From CAZLCC01 sp964570845 (GTDB taxonomy: Bacteria; Patescibacteriota; Saccharimonadia; Saccharimonadales; Saccharimonadaceae), in assembly GCA_964570845.1 (NCBI GenBank), contig CAZMZB010000002.1, positions 62,001 to 126,000 on the forward strand: a stretch of 64,000 nt of DNA, written 5' to 3'. The notes under the pieces were generated by a model that was not told the origin of the DNA, did no database searches, and was given only the letters and a program-made list of their open reading frames with translations. Numbering within the stretch: the stretch's first letter is position 1; every line of letters starts with the position of its first letter. This document shows, piece after piece, positions 48,788 through 57,445 of the stretch. Made by a program: the position numbers and the translations under genes.

Positions 48788-49393
48788 CTATCCCAGGGTA
48801 GCAGGGTCTGGCATAGGTATCCAGCATTCCGCAAACTTACCGCTAGCATGATAGGTTGATCTACCGTTAACTGGATAGGTTGAAGAAATTGCTGGCCAGC
48901 CAGCGGTAGATACTATGGGTCCGACTGGACACCTCACATTTCCATCCATATAATAAACGATCCACCATAATTGTGGTTCCCCATCTAGAGTAGTGGTCGG
49001 ATTATAAAACATTGTTGCACCCCAATATGTAGTGCTACCACTTTGAAAGACTCTTACGCTAGGAAGTGGTAAGGGAGCAACCTGACCCATATAAAGTCTA
49101 ATATTATTATTGAAACTGACTATGTTATTTACGGTAGTAGAAGAACGAAAGCAGGTATTATCTGGATACCCTTCTCCCAAACATGCAGAACCGGTTACTC
49201 GTGGGTAGCTCCCTTTCTCGACAGCGTATTGTAATAGAGCCTTTTTGTATGACGACACAGCTGCAGCTGTTTTTGAATTGTCCGCTTGCGTTTGTATGTT
49301 GTTATAGGTAGAAATTACTATAGCAGCGAGTACTGTAATAATGACAATTACAACTAAAAGCTCGACTATCGTAAAGCCGTAATATTTTTTCAT
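48788..49393 (-). CDS. Type IV pilin-like prepilin
   Basis: The 201-residue protein begins with the short leader MKKYYG and then FTIVELLVVIVIITVLAAIV, the class III prepilin signature, cut before Phe7 with Glu11 as the conserved +5 Glu. The rest is Ser/Thr/Tyr/Trp rich with four cysteines that may form disulphides, like a pilin head. It is exported and assembled by a type IV pilus or pseudopilus system; no other pilus gene is in this window. Saccharibacteria are known to use type IV pili for movement and host contact. Confidence 0.92.
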   Translation of the reverse strand: MKKYYGFTIVELLVVIVIITVLAAIVISTYNNIQTQADNSKTAAAVSSYKKALLQYAVEKGSYPRVTGSACLGEGYPDNTCFRSSTTVNNIVSFNNNIRLYMGQVAPLPLPSVRVFQSGSTTYWGATMFYNPTTTLDGEPQLWWIVYYMDGNVRCPVGPIVSTAGWPAISSTYPVNGRSTYHASGKFAECWIPMPDPATLG

Positions 49394-49520
49394 TGTTGTT
49401 ACTTTCTTTAATTGATATTAATGTCAAGTGAACAGTCGCTTGCTTTATATTCCTTTCTTCTTATGACCGTTACTTGATGATAGGCTCTTATAATACCATG
49501 AGGATTATAGTTAGTGCAAT

Positions 49521-49548
49521 AAAAATCACCCACCTAACTCGATGGGTG
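49521..49548 (-). terminator. Terminator after rpsI
   Basis: On the minus strand CACCCA and TGGGTG form a 6-bp stem with a 10-base loop, followed by ATTTTTATT, 26 bases past the rpsI stop. It ends the infA-to-rpsI gene run. Confidence 0.75.
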
Positions 49549-49574
49549 AACCTTCAAAATCAGGAAGTTGCAGT

Positions 49575-49973
49575 TTAACGTTTTGAAAATTGCTCTTTCT
49601 TGCGGGCTGAGCGAAGACCATATTTCTTACGCTCTTTCTCACGCGGATCCCGCTTAAGAAGCTGTGCTTTTTTCAGTGTTCCACGAAGCTCTTCATTCAT
49701 AACACTGATTGCTTTCGCAATAGCAAGCCGACTAGCGTCAACTTGACCATTCAAGCCGCCCCCGCTCACAGCAAGTGAAACATCAAAGTCTTTTTGTTTA
49801 CCAACAAGTGCAAGCGGGTCACTGAGCTTTGCAACCAATGGTTTATTTTGGCTTAAATATTCTTCAGCCGTTTTGCCATTGATAGTAATAGTACCCTTGC
49901 CTTTCATAAGTCGTGCCCGAGCGGTTGAACTCTTGCGGCGACCTAAGCCATAAAAATAATTCTTTGTAGCCAT
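49575..49973 (-). CDS. rpsI: 30S ribosomal protein uS9
   Basis: The 132-residue protein has normal length. YGLGRRKSSTARARL lies at the start, and the C-terminal RDPREKERKKYGLRSARKKEQFSKR carries the basic tail that reaches the P-site tRNA, ending in the conserved K-R. It is cotranscribed with rplM, one base upstream. Confidence 0.97.
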   Translation of the reverse strand: MATKNYFYGLGRRKSSTARARLMKGKGTITINGKTAEEYLSQNKPLVAKLSDPLALVGKQKDFDVSLAVSGGGLNGQVDASRLAIAKAISVMNEELRGTLKKAQLLKRDPREKERKKYGLRSARKKEQFSKR

Positions 49974-49974
49974 T

Positions 49975-50412
49975 CTATTTCACCTCAACTTTCACTGGTT
50001 TTTGTGCTGCATGCGAGTGGGCTTCATCTTTATATACTTTTAGCCGTTTCAATCGTTCAGCCTGAAGCTTGTTTTTTGGGAGCATACCTTTCACTGCCGT
50101 AATAATAACTTTTGTAGAGTCTTTTTCACGCAGCTCAGCAAGAGTTGCTTCTTTAATGCCGCCAGGATAGCCTGTATGGCGATAGTATTTCTTATCAAAT
50201 TCTTTATTACCAGTCGCAACCAGTTTATCTGCATTGATTACCACAACATAATCACCGCCATCAATATGTGGGGTATATGACGGCTTATATTTACCAGTAA
50301 GATATTTAGCAATTGTGACAGCCACTCGGCCAAGAGGTGCTTCACCTGCGTCAACAAGAACCCACTTTCGTGTTACTTCAGCTGCTTTTAAAGAGTACGT
50401 CTTTTGATTCAT
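49975..50412 (-). CDS. rplM: 50S ribosomal protein uL13
   Basis: The 145-residue protein contains KWVLVDAGEAPLGRVAVTIAKYLTGK, GDYVVVINADK and AVKGMLPKNKLQAERLKRLKVY, the L13 signature. It is an early-assembly large-subunit protein. It lies two bases after rplQ. Confidence 0.97.
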   Translation of the reverse strand: MNQKTYSLKAAEVTRKWVLVDAGEAPLGRVAVTIAKYLTGKYKPSYTPHIDGGDYVVVINADKLVATGNKEFDKKYYRHTGYPGGIKEATLAELREKDSTKVIITAVKGMLPKNKLQAERLKRLKVYKDEAHSHAAQKPVKVEVK

Positions 50413-50414
50413 AG

Positions 50415-50834
50415 TTATGCCTTTACCTTTTCTTTCATCACTTCAGCAGATTTTTTCTCAGTTGCTGCTTGTTTCAATTCATCAACAAAGCTGACTTGTG
50501 CCATCTGCGCGTTATCACCCACTCTCAGACGTGTCTTTTCAATTCGAAGATGCCCACTATCACGACCTTTTAATTGCGGAGCAATTTCATCAACTAATGT
50601 ATTCGCCGAATCAAGCGTACCTACTTTAGCAATAATTTGTCGGCGATTATGAAGGTCACCTTTTTTGGCTTTCGTGATGAGTTTTTCAAAGTAGGGTACA
50701 AGTTCTTTCGCTTTTGGAAGTGTTGTCTCAAGACTACCATGCTCAATCAAGCTTGTTGCCAAGCCTTTCAAAAGTGCAACGCGCTGTGCGCTGTCACGAT
50801 GTAGTTTTCGACCTTTGTATCCGTGTCTATGCAT
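50415..50834 (-). CDS. rplQ: 50S ribosomal protein bL17
   Basis: The 139-residue protein starts MHRHGYKGRKLHRDSAQRVALLKGLA, the L17 signature, and has the LITKAKKGDLHNRRQI stretch. It is slightly longer than average because of a Lys/Glu-rich C-terminus. It lies directly after rpoA, the standard order. Confidence 0.97.
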   Translation of the reverse strand: MHRHGYKGRKLHRDSAQRVALLKGLATSLIEHGSLETTLPKAKELVPYFEKLITKAKKGDLHNRRQIIAKVGTLDSANTLVDEIAPQLKGRDSGHLRIEKTRLRVGDNAQMAQVSFVDELKQAATEKKSAEVMKEKVKA

Positions 50835-51758
50835 TTAAAACTCCAGCTCTGCCATTTTTTCCTTCACTTCATCAAGTGCCTTGCTGCCGAAACCTTTGAG
50901 TTCGCGAAGGTCAGTGTCTGAAAGTGTTACTAGATCATGAACAGTACGAATATCGTTATTTACTAAAGCATTGGCTGTTCGAGCGCTAAGATTCAAATCC
51001 TCAATAGGTGTTTGCAACTCTGAGTCAGTCTCTTCTGTTTGTTGACCAATTGCCGGTGCTGCTTCAATACGGGTACTTCCAGCAAGTGCAGTGTATTGGT
51101 TGATAAGGATCGCAGCTGCTTCTTCAAACGCATCACGTGGAGAAATTGATCCGTCCGTATCAATAGTGAGGACAAGTTTATCAAGATCAGTCATTTGTCC
51201 AACACGTGTATTTTCCACTTGATAGCGTACGCGCTGTACTGGACTAAAAATTGCATCTACGGCAATCATATCACTGTGGAGACGTTTCTCACCAGACTCT
51301 TCAATAGTTCGATATCCACGACCAACTTCAATTACAATATCCATAGCAACTTTTGCTTTATTATCGTCGATAGTTGCAATGTGTGCATCTGGATTAACTA
51401 CTTCAACATCTGCGGTTGTTTTGATATCAGCTGCGGTAATCGCACCTGTACCCTTCTTTTCAAGACGAAGCTCTACCGCTTCATCAGTATGTAGACGAAA
51501 GCGTACATTCTTGAGATTAAGCATGATGTCTACTACATCTTCTTTAACCCCTTTAACGGTAGTAAATTCGTGTGTTACACCTTCAATACGAAATGCAACG
51601 ACTGCACCACCAGCAATACTCGAAAGCAGCACTCGACGCAAGCTGTTGCCAAGTGTCATACCATAACCGCTATGTAGCGGCTCTACAATAAAAGTTGCGC
51701 TCTTATCTGAATGATCTTCTACACTTGCGAGTGTTGGGTTGTGAATAACTTTTGACAC
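50835..51758 (-). CDS. rpoA: RNA polymerase subunit alpha
   Basis: In this 307-residue protein the N-terminal dimerisation domain (EPLHSGYGMTLGNSLRRVLLSS) is linked to a C-terminal DNA-binding domain (PIEDLNLSARTANALVNNDIRTVHDLV ... LKGFGSKALDEVKEKM). The C-terminal domain can contact UP elements and activators. Length is near normal. It follows rpsD by 20 bases. Confidence 0.98.
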   Translation of the reverse strand: MSKVIHNPTLASVEDHSDKSATFIVEPLHSGYGMTLGNSLRRVLLSSIAGGAVVAFRIEGVTHEFTTVKGVKEDVVDIMLNLKNVRFRLHTDEAVELRLEKKGTGAITAADIKTTADVEVVNPDAHIATIDDNKAKVAMDIVIEVGRGYRTIEESGEKRLHSDMIAVDAIFSPVQRVRYQVENTRVGQMTDLDKLVLTIDTDGSISPRDAFEEAAAILINQYTALAGSTRIEAAPAIGQQTEETDSELQTPIEDLNLSARTANALVNNDIRTVHDLVTLSDTDLRELKGFGSKALDEVKEKMAELEF

Positions 51759-51778
51759 GTCATTTCTCCTTTAATTTA

Positions 51779-52396
51779 TTAACGTGAGTAATACTCAACG
51801 ATTAGTTGCTCATCAATGTCAACCTCAGCTTCTTCTCGCTTTGGTTCACCAGTAATTTTTATTGTCATCTTCTTCGGGTCGCTTTTGAGCCAGCTCAGTG
51901 CGGGTTGATTAGTATTCTTCACGATATCATCAAGCTCAGAAAAATAATTCGACTTAGTGCTCTTTGGTCGTACGGCAATTTCATCGCCAGCCTTTAAGCG
52001 GATTGAGGGAATATCAACTCGACGACCATTTAGCGTAAAGTGTCCATGACTTACGAGTTGACGAGCAGCTCGACGACTTGAAGCAAATCCTGCACGATAC
52101 ACTGCATTATCCAGTCGTCGTTCAAGGAATTTTAATAGATTTTCGCCCGCAAGTCCCTGTGCTCGCTCGGCCTCTTTCATAAGCCGGGAGAATTGTCTCT
52201 CAAGTAAGCCATATGTTCGGCGAACTTTTTGCTTCTCGCGCAGCTGAGTTGCATAAAGACTTGGCTTGCTTTGTCGTGAGCGACCATGCTGTCCGGGAAT
52301 ACTACTCTTCTTTGCCAAAATCTTATGTGCTTTAGGATGCAGGGCGTATCCTTCTCGACGGCTTTGTTTCACAATCGGGCTTCTATCTCGCGCCAT
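51779..52396 (-). CDS. rpsD: 30S ribosomal protein uS4
   Basis: The 205-residue protein begins MARDRSPIVKQSRREGY at ATG 52396, which follows GGAGGG; an upstream in-frame ATG at 52441 overlaps rpsK and is rejected. It has IPGQHGRSR, QLREKQKVRRTYGLLERQF and the S4 domain ASSRRAARQLVSHGHFTLNG. The N-terminus lacks the zinc-binding cysteines found in some S4 proteins. S4 starts 30S assembly and may repress this operon. Confidence 0.97.
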   Translation of the reverse strand: MARDRSPIVKQSRREGYALHPKAHKILAKKSSIPGQHGRSRQSKPSLYATQLREKQKVRRTYGLLERQFSRLMKEAERAQGLAGENLLKFLERRLDNAVYRAGFASSRRAARQLVSHGHFTLNGRRVDIPSIRLKAGDEIAVRPKSTKSNYFSELDDIVKNTNQPALSWLKSDPKKMTIKITGEPKREEAEVDIDEQLIVEYYSR

Positions 52397-52397
52397 A

Positions 52398-52802
52398 TTA
52401 TGCCCTCCTCTGTTTCTTTGGACGACACCCACCATGAGCAATGCCCGTTACGTCTTTAATGCTATCAACAACAATGTCCATGTTCTGCAAGGCACGTACT
52501 GCTGCATCACGGCCCAGTCCAACACCACTAATAAATACATCGACTGATTTTAAGTTATGTAACTGTTTTGCAGTCTCAGCCGCTTTTTCACTTGCAATCT
52601 GTGCAGCATAAGCAGTGCCTTTTTTGCTACCACGAAAACCACATGCTCCAGCACTTGAGGCACTTAAAACATTACCTTTCTTATCACTGAAAGTAATAAT
52701 TGTATTATTAAATGTCGCTTGAATATGAAGCTGCCCGCTTGGTACTAAGCGTCGTTGCTTCTTCTTTGCCTTGACTGGTGTTTTGGTTGCTGCTTCTGCC
52801 AT
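52398..52802 (-). CDS. rpsK: 30S ribosomal protein uS11
   Basis: The 134-residue protein has GQLHIQATFNNTIITFSDKKGNVL, SASSAGACGFRGSKKGTAYAAQ and the C-terminal GIAHGGCRPKKQRRA. It has normal length plus a short Lys-rich N-terminus. It forms the 30S platform. It lies between rpsM and rpsD. Confidence 0.97.
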   Translation of the reverse strand: MAEAATKTPVKAKKKQRRLVPSGQLHIQATFNNTIITFSDKKGNVLSASSAGACGFRGSKKGTAYAAQIASEKAAETAKQLHNLKSVDVFISGVGLGRDAAVRALQNMDIVVDSIKDVTGIAHGGCRPKKQRRA

Positions 52803-52817
52803 TATTTTCCTTTAAAA

Positions 52818-53204
52818 TTACGTCTTGGTTGCTGCTTTCTTTTGAGTACCACCTACAGCAATACGTTTGCCGCGTCGAGTTCGGGCATTAGTTCGGGTTC
52901 GCTGCCCCCGGCTTGGAAGATTGCTCTTATGCCTAAGGCCTCGGTATGCTCCAACATCTTTCAAGCGTTTAATATTATTCGTCACAAGACGCTGCAAGTC
53001 ACCTTCAACTGTATAGTCTGTATCAATTACCTTTTGTATGCGTTGTATCTCAGTATCAGTAAGACTTTTTACACGAGTTGTCGGCTCAACTTTTGCTGCC
53101 TCTAAAATTTTACTAGCATGCAGTGGCCCAATACCGTAAATCGAGCGTAGACTAACTTGTACTTGCTTATCTGTTGGGATGGTAACGTTAGAAATTCGAG
53201 CCAT
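52818..53204 (-). CDS. rpsM: 30S ribosomal protein uS13
   Basis: In the 128-residue protein the start (ARISNVTIPTDKQVQVSLRSIYGIG), the GAYRGLRHKSNLPSRGQRT block and the basic tail are all S13. It sits in the 30S head and bridges to uL5. It lies two bases after rpmJ. Confidence 0.97.
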   Translation of the reverse strand: MARISNVTIPTDKQVQVSLRSIYGIGPLHASKILEAAKVEPTTRVKSLTDTEIQRIQKVIDTDYTVEGDLQRLVTNNIKRLKDVGAYRGLRHKSNLPSRGQRTRTNARTRRGKRIAVGGTQKKAATKT

Positions 53205-53206
53205 TC

Positions 53207-53323
53207 TTAACCTTGCCTCTGTTTATTCTTGGGCTTTTTCTTATTAATAACATACAGCCGCCCCTTACGACGGACAAGCTGATCATCTGGACTGATTTTT
53301 TTAACGCTGGCACGAACCTTCAT
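53207..53323 (-). CDS. rpmJ: 50S ribosomal protein bL36, cysteine-free form
   Basis: The 38-residue protein starts MKVRASVKKIS at ATG 53323 and ends KNKQRQG, exactly the length of bL36. The zinc ligands of the common form (C11, C14, C27, H33) are S11, D14, N27 and N33, so it cannot bind zinc in the usual way. A longer frame from 53401 overlaps infA and is rejected. GGGAGG lies somewhat far upstream. It is in the normal infA-rpmJ-rpsM order. Confidence 0.93.
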   Translation of the reverse strand: MKVRASVKKISPDDQLVRRKGRLYVINKKKPKNKQRQG

Positions 53324-53357
53324 GAGTGCGCTTTGTAGCCTCCCACTGTTATTGTTA

Positions 53358-53582
53358 TTAATCTTTGAGGCGGAAGCTGATTCTACCCTTTGTAAGATCA
53401 TACGGGGTTAACTCAACTTCTACCTTATCACCTGGAATCAAGCGGATGTAATATTTCCTCATCTTACCTGATACATGAGCGATAATTGTATGGCCATTTT
53501 CAAGTTCAACCTTAAATTGCGCGTTAGGCAATGCCTCAAGCACTTTGCCGGTTAACTTGATTACTTCTTTTTGTGCGACCAT
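53358..53582 (-). CDS. infA: Translation initiation factor IF-1
   Basis: The 74-residue OB-fold protein is complete: VIKLTGKVLEALPNAQFKVELENGH, AHVSGKMRKYYIRLIPGD and LTPYDLTKGRISFR. It blocks the 30S A site during initiation. It is the first gene after a strong promoter (53598-53626) and heads infA-rpmJ-rpsM-rpsK-rpsD-rpoA-rplQ-rplM-rpsI. Confidence 0.97.
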   Translation of the reverse strand: MVAQKEVIKLTGKVLEALPNAQFKVELENGHTIIAHVSGKMRKYYIRLIPGDKVEVELTPYDLTKGRISFRLKD

Positions 53583-53597
53583 AAACTACAAGAATAG

Positions 53598-53626
53598 ATT
53601 ATACACAAAATATAACCCCAAGTAAA
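53598..53626 (-). promoter_or_regulatory. Promoter of the infA-rpoA-rpsI operon
   Basis: On the minus strand TTTACT (53621-53626), a 17-base spacer and a perfect TATAAT (53598-53603). Only about nine bases separate the predicted start from the infA ATG at 53582. Confidence 0.75.
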
Positions 53627-53657
53627 GAGTTTTCTCACTTATTTTTTACAAAAATGA

Positions 53658-53699
53658 ATGTGAGTAGTTACTAACGATTATATCGCAGCCTACTCACAT
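53658..53699 (-). terminator. Terminator of the 2OG-oxygenase gene
   Basis: ATGTGAGTAG (53658-53667) and CTACTCACAT (53690-53699) form a perfect 10-bp stem with a 22-base loop. On the minus strand TCATTTTTG follows. It separates the oxygenase gene from the infA promoter. Confidence 0.65.
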
Positions 53700-53718
53700 G
53701 TCAATAACGGGCAAAGTG

Positions 53719-54681
53719 TTATGTGTTTGCTGTGTGTGTCTCGGATGACCCAGCCTCAACAACTCGAGCATCTTGAACACTTGGTGAAATAAAGAGCGGG
53801 ATAGCAATTCGCACTAATCCAGCGTCTTGAAACTTCTTTGGTAATTCACCCTCTCCACCAACCACTGCACGATGGAATGTCGGAGGAGTTTGTTTCTCTA
53901 GGCCCAAATAATCATCCGCAGCACCTCTAAAGCTTGTGATTCTTGTATCCGCAGGTTGCCATTTCCCGTCAACAAGATATTGTAATCCTCTTGCTGATTG
54001 CTCAATATCTACTGTAAAGGAGCTTTTATCATTATGTTCCTTGATGAGTAGTTCTTTTTCATCGACTTTGCTTACTGGTCGCTGTCCAGGTTGAGCGTCT
54101 TGATGGTAACCAATGACGCGCGTTAATGTTCGCGCACGGCTGCCATCAGAGGGAAAGAAAATCTCTACGTACTCATCAGCATCAATTCCAAACGCTTCAG
54201 CAACCTGTCTTAAATAAGGGATAGCAGCTTCATCAACAATAAATTTATTAAGTTGTGCTGCGGCATCAACTGCATCTACCATTTCTTCGGGTGCGCCTCT
54301 CTTTTGAAAATCCCCAGCTGCTTCACTATCAGCATGGACAATAGTCATTGGATTAACAACTCCTTCATACTCAGGATTTGGTGCGCGTAACCCAATATCA
54401 GTCGCAGGATTCCCAGTATCCCATGGTGCATACGTCGGGTTACTATATCGATCTCGATACGTAATATATAAATTCTGCTCACCCTTGTCTCCATGAAAGG
54501 CCGTAACTCTAGTATCCCCTTCTCTAAAGGCATGGTGTAAAGCTGCGTGAGCCACTAATAGTGCATCCTTCGCTCCCTTGGTGTATACTTCCAAATCCTT
54601 TCTTGACACCAGCTCATCCATTAAATGATCCGGTATTCCTTGCTCTAAATTTGATTTTATTGTTGCTAGTTTTTCACTCAT
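53719..54681 (-). CDS. 2-oxoglutarate/Fe(II)-dependent oxygenase, isopenicillin-N-synthase-like
   Basis: The 320-residue protein reads as an IPNS-type dioxygenase in its C-terminal half. H216-N-D218 in IKEHNDKSSFTVDI and H270 in PTFHRAVVGG supply the HxD...H iron site. GLQYLVDGKWQPAD (232-245) is the classic strand after it, and R291 in LVRIAIPLFISP occupies the RxS position that binds 2-oxoglutarate, although Ser is Ala. The N-terminal half is diverged. GGAGG lies before ATG 54681. Members oxidise small molecules, peptides or proteins using oxygen. It stands between secY and infA, an unusual position for such an enzyme. Substrate unknown. Confidence 0.75.
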   Translation of the reverse strand: MSEKLATIKSNLEQGIPDHLMDELVSRKDLEVYTKGAKDALLVAHAALHHAFREGDTRVTAFHGDKGEQNLYITYRDRYSNPTYAPWDTGNPATDIGLRAPNPEYEGVVNPMTIVHADSEAAGDFQKRGAPEEMVDAVDAAAQLNKFIVDEAAIPYLRQVAEAFGIDADEYVEIFFPSDGSRARTLTRVIGYHQDAQPGQRPVSKVDEKELLIKEHNDKSSFTVDIEQSARGLQYLVDGKWQPADTRITSFRGAADDYLGLEKQTPPTFHRAVVGGEGELPKKFQDAGLVRIAIPLFISPSVQDARVVEAGSSETHTANT

Positions 54682-54800
54682 ATTATTTACCTCCACTCGC
54701 AGTATGAAAAATGTCCAGCAATGTGTCAGTGAAGAGTTTTTTAGTAAAAAACATTTTACTTGTTAGGCTATTTAGTGTTCTGTAAGATAAAAGAGACACT

Positions 54801-55481
54801 ATGAATGCTATTCAACTCGACCACCATCTTCAGTCAAAAATATTCGCAAAGCTTCGCTATAACCAAACAATGCGTTACAGCGATCTCAAAGATCCTGCGA
54901 TTGAGTCGAGTCTTTTTGTCTACCATTTAAAAGAATTGATCAAGCGAAAGCTTGTTGAAAAAACAGATAATGGAGAGTATCGGCTCACCAGTAAAGGGGC
55001 TGGACTTGCCCAGCTATTCTCTTCTGAAATGGGAAAAATGCGCCTCGGTCCACTGACCTATAGCCTAATATTCCTTCGTTCAAACAAAAATCGTTGGTTA
55101 GTGGTAAAGCGCAAAAAGCACCCCCATATTAACAAGTATGCCTGTATTTCAGGAAAGGTTTGGCCCGAGGAAACGGTTGAATCAGCCGCAAAACGAGAGT
55201 TACATTATTTCACAGGAGGAAATATTACTGCCCCGCTTGAATATAGAGGCTACGCTTCAGTCATGATACAAACCAAAGAGTTACGAACCCATATCACTGG
55301 TCCCATTTGGTTTGCTGACAATTTAGAGGAGATAGAATTGCCCGACCTTAAACACGCGACACCGCAGTGGGTCGAGTGGCAAAAACTACCGTACGATGAG
55401 TTTATTCCAGGCTGGAAAGAAATTGTGGCCATGATTGAAAGCAGCCAAAAAGAGTATCTTGATCTAAGTTTTTCAGACTAA
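54801..55481 (+). CDS. Winged-helix protein with a degenerate Nudix domain
   Basis: In this 226-residue protein, residues 1-75 form a winged helix-turn-helix (SSLFVYHLKELIKRKLVEKTDNGEYRLTSKG). Residues 83-220 form a Nudix fold. The Nudix box keeps G118, E124 and R132-E133-L134, but the two metal-binding glutamates of REUxEE are Y136 and F137, so hydrolysis is unlikely. The layout suggests a ligand-sensing transcription regulator similar in idea to NrtR, with the domain order reversed. It is divergent from the oxygenase gene, an obvious candidate target. TAAGAT lies 12 bases before the ATG. Confidence 0.75.
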   Translation: MNAIQLDHHLQSKIFAKLRYNQTMRYSDLKDPAIESSLFVYHLKELIKRKLVEKTDNGEYRLTSKGAGLAQLFSSEMGKMRLGPLTYSLIFLRSNKNRWLVVKRKKHPHINKYACISGKVWPEETVESAAKRELHYFTGGNITAPLEYRGYASVMIQTKELRTHITGPIWFADNLEEIELPDLKHATPQWVEWQKLPYDEFIPGWKEIVAMIESSQKEYLDLSFSD

Positions 55482-55486
55482 AATTC

Positions 55487-56902
55487 TTATTTATACTCGT
55501 CGTAGGTCACCATCAATGCCCGTGAGTTGATTTGGCGAAGTGCTTCAAGCGCTACTGATACAACGATCAAAAGTCCGGTTCCTCCTAGTGCCAGGTTTGG
55601 TACCGTGACCCCAATTTGAGCAAGAATATACTCACCGGCAAACGGTAGGACTGCTATAAGACCAAGTGTAATAGAACCAAAAAGCGTAAGCCTGTTCACG
55701 ACTGTGCGAAGGTATTTTTCTGTCTGTTCGCCAGGACGAACATTAGCAATGAAACCACCTTGCTTTTGTAGATTTTCAGCAATCTCGTTTGAGTTGAATA
55801 CTATACCTGTATAAAAATACGTAAATACAACCACAAGCAAGAAATAGGTGACTGGATACACAAATGACCCCGGGTCAGCACCAGTAAACGCGCCTGGCTG
55901 CGGAGCCTCAAACCATGTAATGAGGTTATTGGCTAAGGCTGTATAATCAGGGTTGCCGGCTGCTTTTAAAAGTTGTCCAATAAATGCCGGTAAAGCCAAG
56001 AATGCTACGGCGAAAATTACCGGGATAACACCAGCAGTAATGAGTTTTACAGGTAAGATACTACTTACACCGCCATACGCACTATTACCTTGCACTCGTT
56101 TTGCATAGTTAATTGTCACGACACGCTGTGCTTCATTAATCTTGACGAGGATATATAAGACTGTTAAGGAGATTAATGAAACACCGAGCAGTACATAAAA
56201 TGCCACTTCATTAACCGGTAGAGTAAACCAATTAAATATATGGAGCTTAGCAGCCTCATTTGGAATTTCAAAGAGCGACGTACCAAGTGTTGCCAACATT
56301 TGCGGCAACTGACTAATAATACCTGCAAAAATGAGGAGGCTAATTCCGTTACCAACACCCTGCTCTGTAATTAATTCTCCTAGCCACATAAGTAACATCG
56401 AACCAGCTGACATCGCTGTAACTGCAACAATCCATTCAATGAGTGACGTATCGCCGAGTACTGCTGTGTTGCCAGCAAGGACGGTCTGCCGCAAAATAAA
56501 GATAAATGCAATTGATTGCACAATCGCAAGGGGCAGTGCTATTACACGTGTCCATTGATTAATTTTTCGTCTACCAGATTCTCCATCTTTATGCAGTTCC
56601 TCTAATTTCGGTACTGCTTTAGTAAGAAGCTGCATAATAATTGATGAGGTAATATACGGCCCAAGACCAACCAGTACAATAGAAAAGCTTGCTAAAGCAC
56701 CACCACTTAAGAGGTTGAGGAACCCGCCAAAATCAGTGCTACTTAAGACACTATCGATCACTTGTTTAAGCTGCGTCGGTTCAGCAAGCGGGACAGGTAC
56801 ATGTGCTAAAAATCGATAGACAATAATAATACCAAGTACCGTTAATAAGCGCCTGCGCATATCGCCGCTTTTGAGTGATGCTAAAATATTTCGCCAATTC
56901 AC
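55487..56902 (-). CDS. secY: Preprotein translocase subunit SecY
   Basis: This 471-residue protein has ten membrane helices. RFLAHVPVPLAEP lies after the first helix, then GLGPYITSSIIMQLL, LMWLGELITEQGVGNGISLLIFAGI and the cytoplasmic loop NEAQRVVTINYAKRVQG. It is the protein-conducting channel. It is the last gene of the rplW-secY cluster. Five bases separate its stop from that of the convergent Nudix-like gene. The usual adk and map partners are absent. Confidence 0.97.
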   Translation of the reverse strand: MNWRNILASLKSGDMRRRLLTVLGIIIVYRFLAHVPVPLAEPTQLKQVIDSVLSSTDFGGFLNLLSGGALASFSIVLVGLGPYITSSIIMQLLTKAVPKLEELHKDGESGRRKINQWTRVIALPLAIVQSIAFIFILRQTVLAGNTAVLGDTSLIEWIVAVTAMSAGSMLLMWLGELITEQGVGNGISLLIFAGIISQLPQMLATLGTSLFEIPNEAAKLHIFNWFTLPVNEVAFYVLLGVSLISLTVLYILVKINEAQRVVTINYAKRVQGNSAYGGVSSILPVKLITAGVIPVIFAVAFLALPAFIGQLLKAAGNPDYTALANNLITWFEAPQPGAFTGADPGSFVYPVTYFLLVVVFTYFYTGIVFNSNEIAENLQKQGGFIANVRPGEQTEKYLRTVVNRLTLFGSITLGLIAVLPFAGEYILAQIGVTVPNLALGGTGLLIVVSVALEALRQINSRALMVTYDEYK

Positions 56903-56931
56903 CTCTTTTTTATACCCTCTCTTTTTACAAG

Positions 56932-57444
56932 CTATTTCTTTATAGCTTTTTCCTTCTTGGCTGCTTTTCGGCTTACCCTTTCAGTTTTTTCGCTCTGTTT
57001 CAATGGTACTGGAACTTTCTCAAAAGTACCACCCGCTTTTTTAATCGCTTCTTGCGCGCCCTTGGAGGCACCCTGCACTTTTACGATTACTTTCTTATTA
57101 AGTTCACCACGAGTGACAATTTTTATACTATGATATGGTGTTGAAATAAGCCCTGATTCAAAAAGCACTTGGTTATCAACAGTTTTATTAGCAAATGCGT
57201 TTAGCTCATCAAGATAGACTACCTGCGCTGGAACACGAATACTCTTAAAGCCTCGAGCTTTGGGAACAGCTTGCATGAGTGCACGTTGACCGCCCATGAA
57301 GGTTGCTCGAAGTTTTTTGCCGGTACGAGCTTTCTGACCTTTTGTACCACGACCAGCTGTCTTTCCTTGACCAGCACTAATGCCACGACCAACTCGCTTT
57401 TTTGACCTAATCTTATCAGTCTGTAGTTCGTGATATTTCGTCAT
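56932..57444 (-). CDS. rplO: 50S ribosomal protein uL15
   Basis: The 170-residue protein has KKRVGRGISAGQGKTAGRGTKGQKAR and FMGGQRALMQAVPKARGF, the L15 signature. A Lys-rich C-terminal tail of about 25 residues makes it longer than the usual 144-150. It lies one base after rpsE with no rpmD between. Confidence 0.96.
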   Translation of the reverse strand: MTKYHELQTDKIRSKKRVGRGISAGQGKTAGRGTKGQKARTGKKLRATFMGGQRALMQAVPKARGFKSIRVPAQVVYLDELNAFANKTVDNQVLFESGLISTPYHSIKIVTRGELNKKVIVKVQGASKGAQEAIKKAGGTFEKVPVPLKQSEKTERVSRKAAKKEKAIKK

Positions 57445-57445
57445 A

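Noticed and set aside
53324..53401. Longer 64-codon version of rpmJ starting at 53401
   Set aside because: It overlaps infA, and the added residues are not part of bL36. ATG 53323 gives the exact 38-residue protein.
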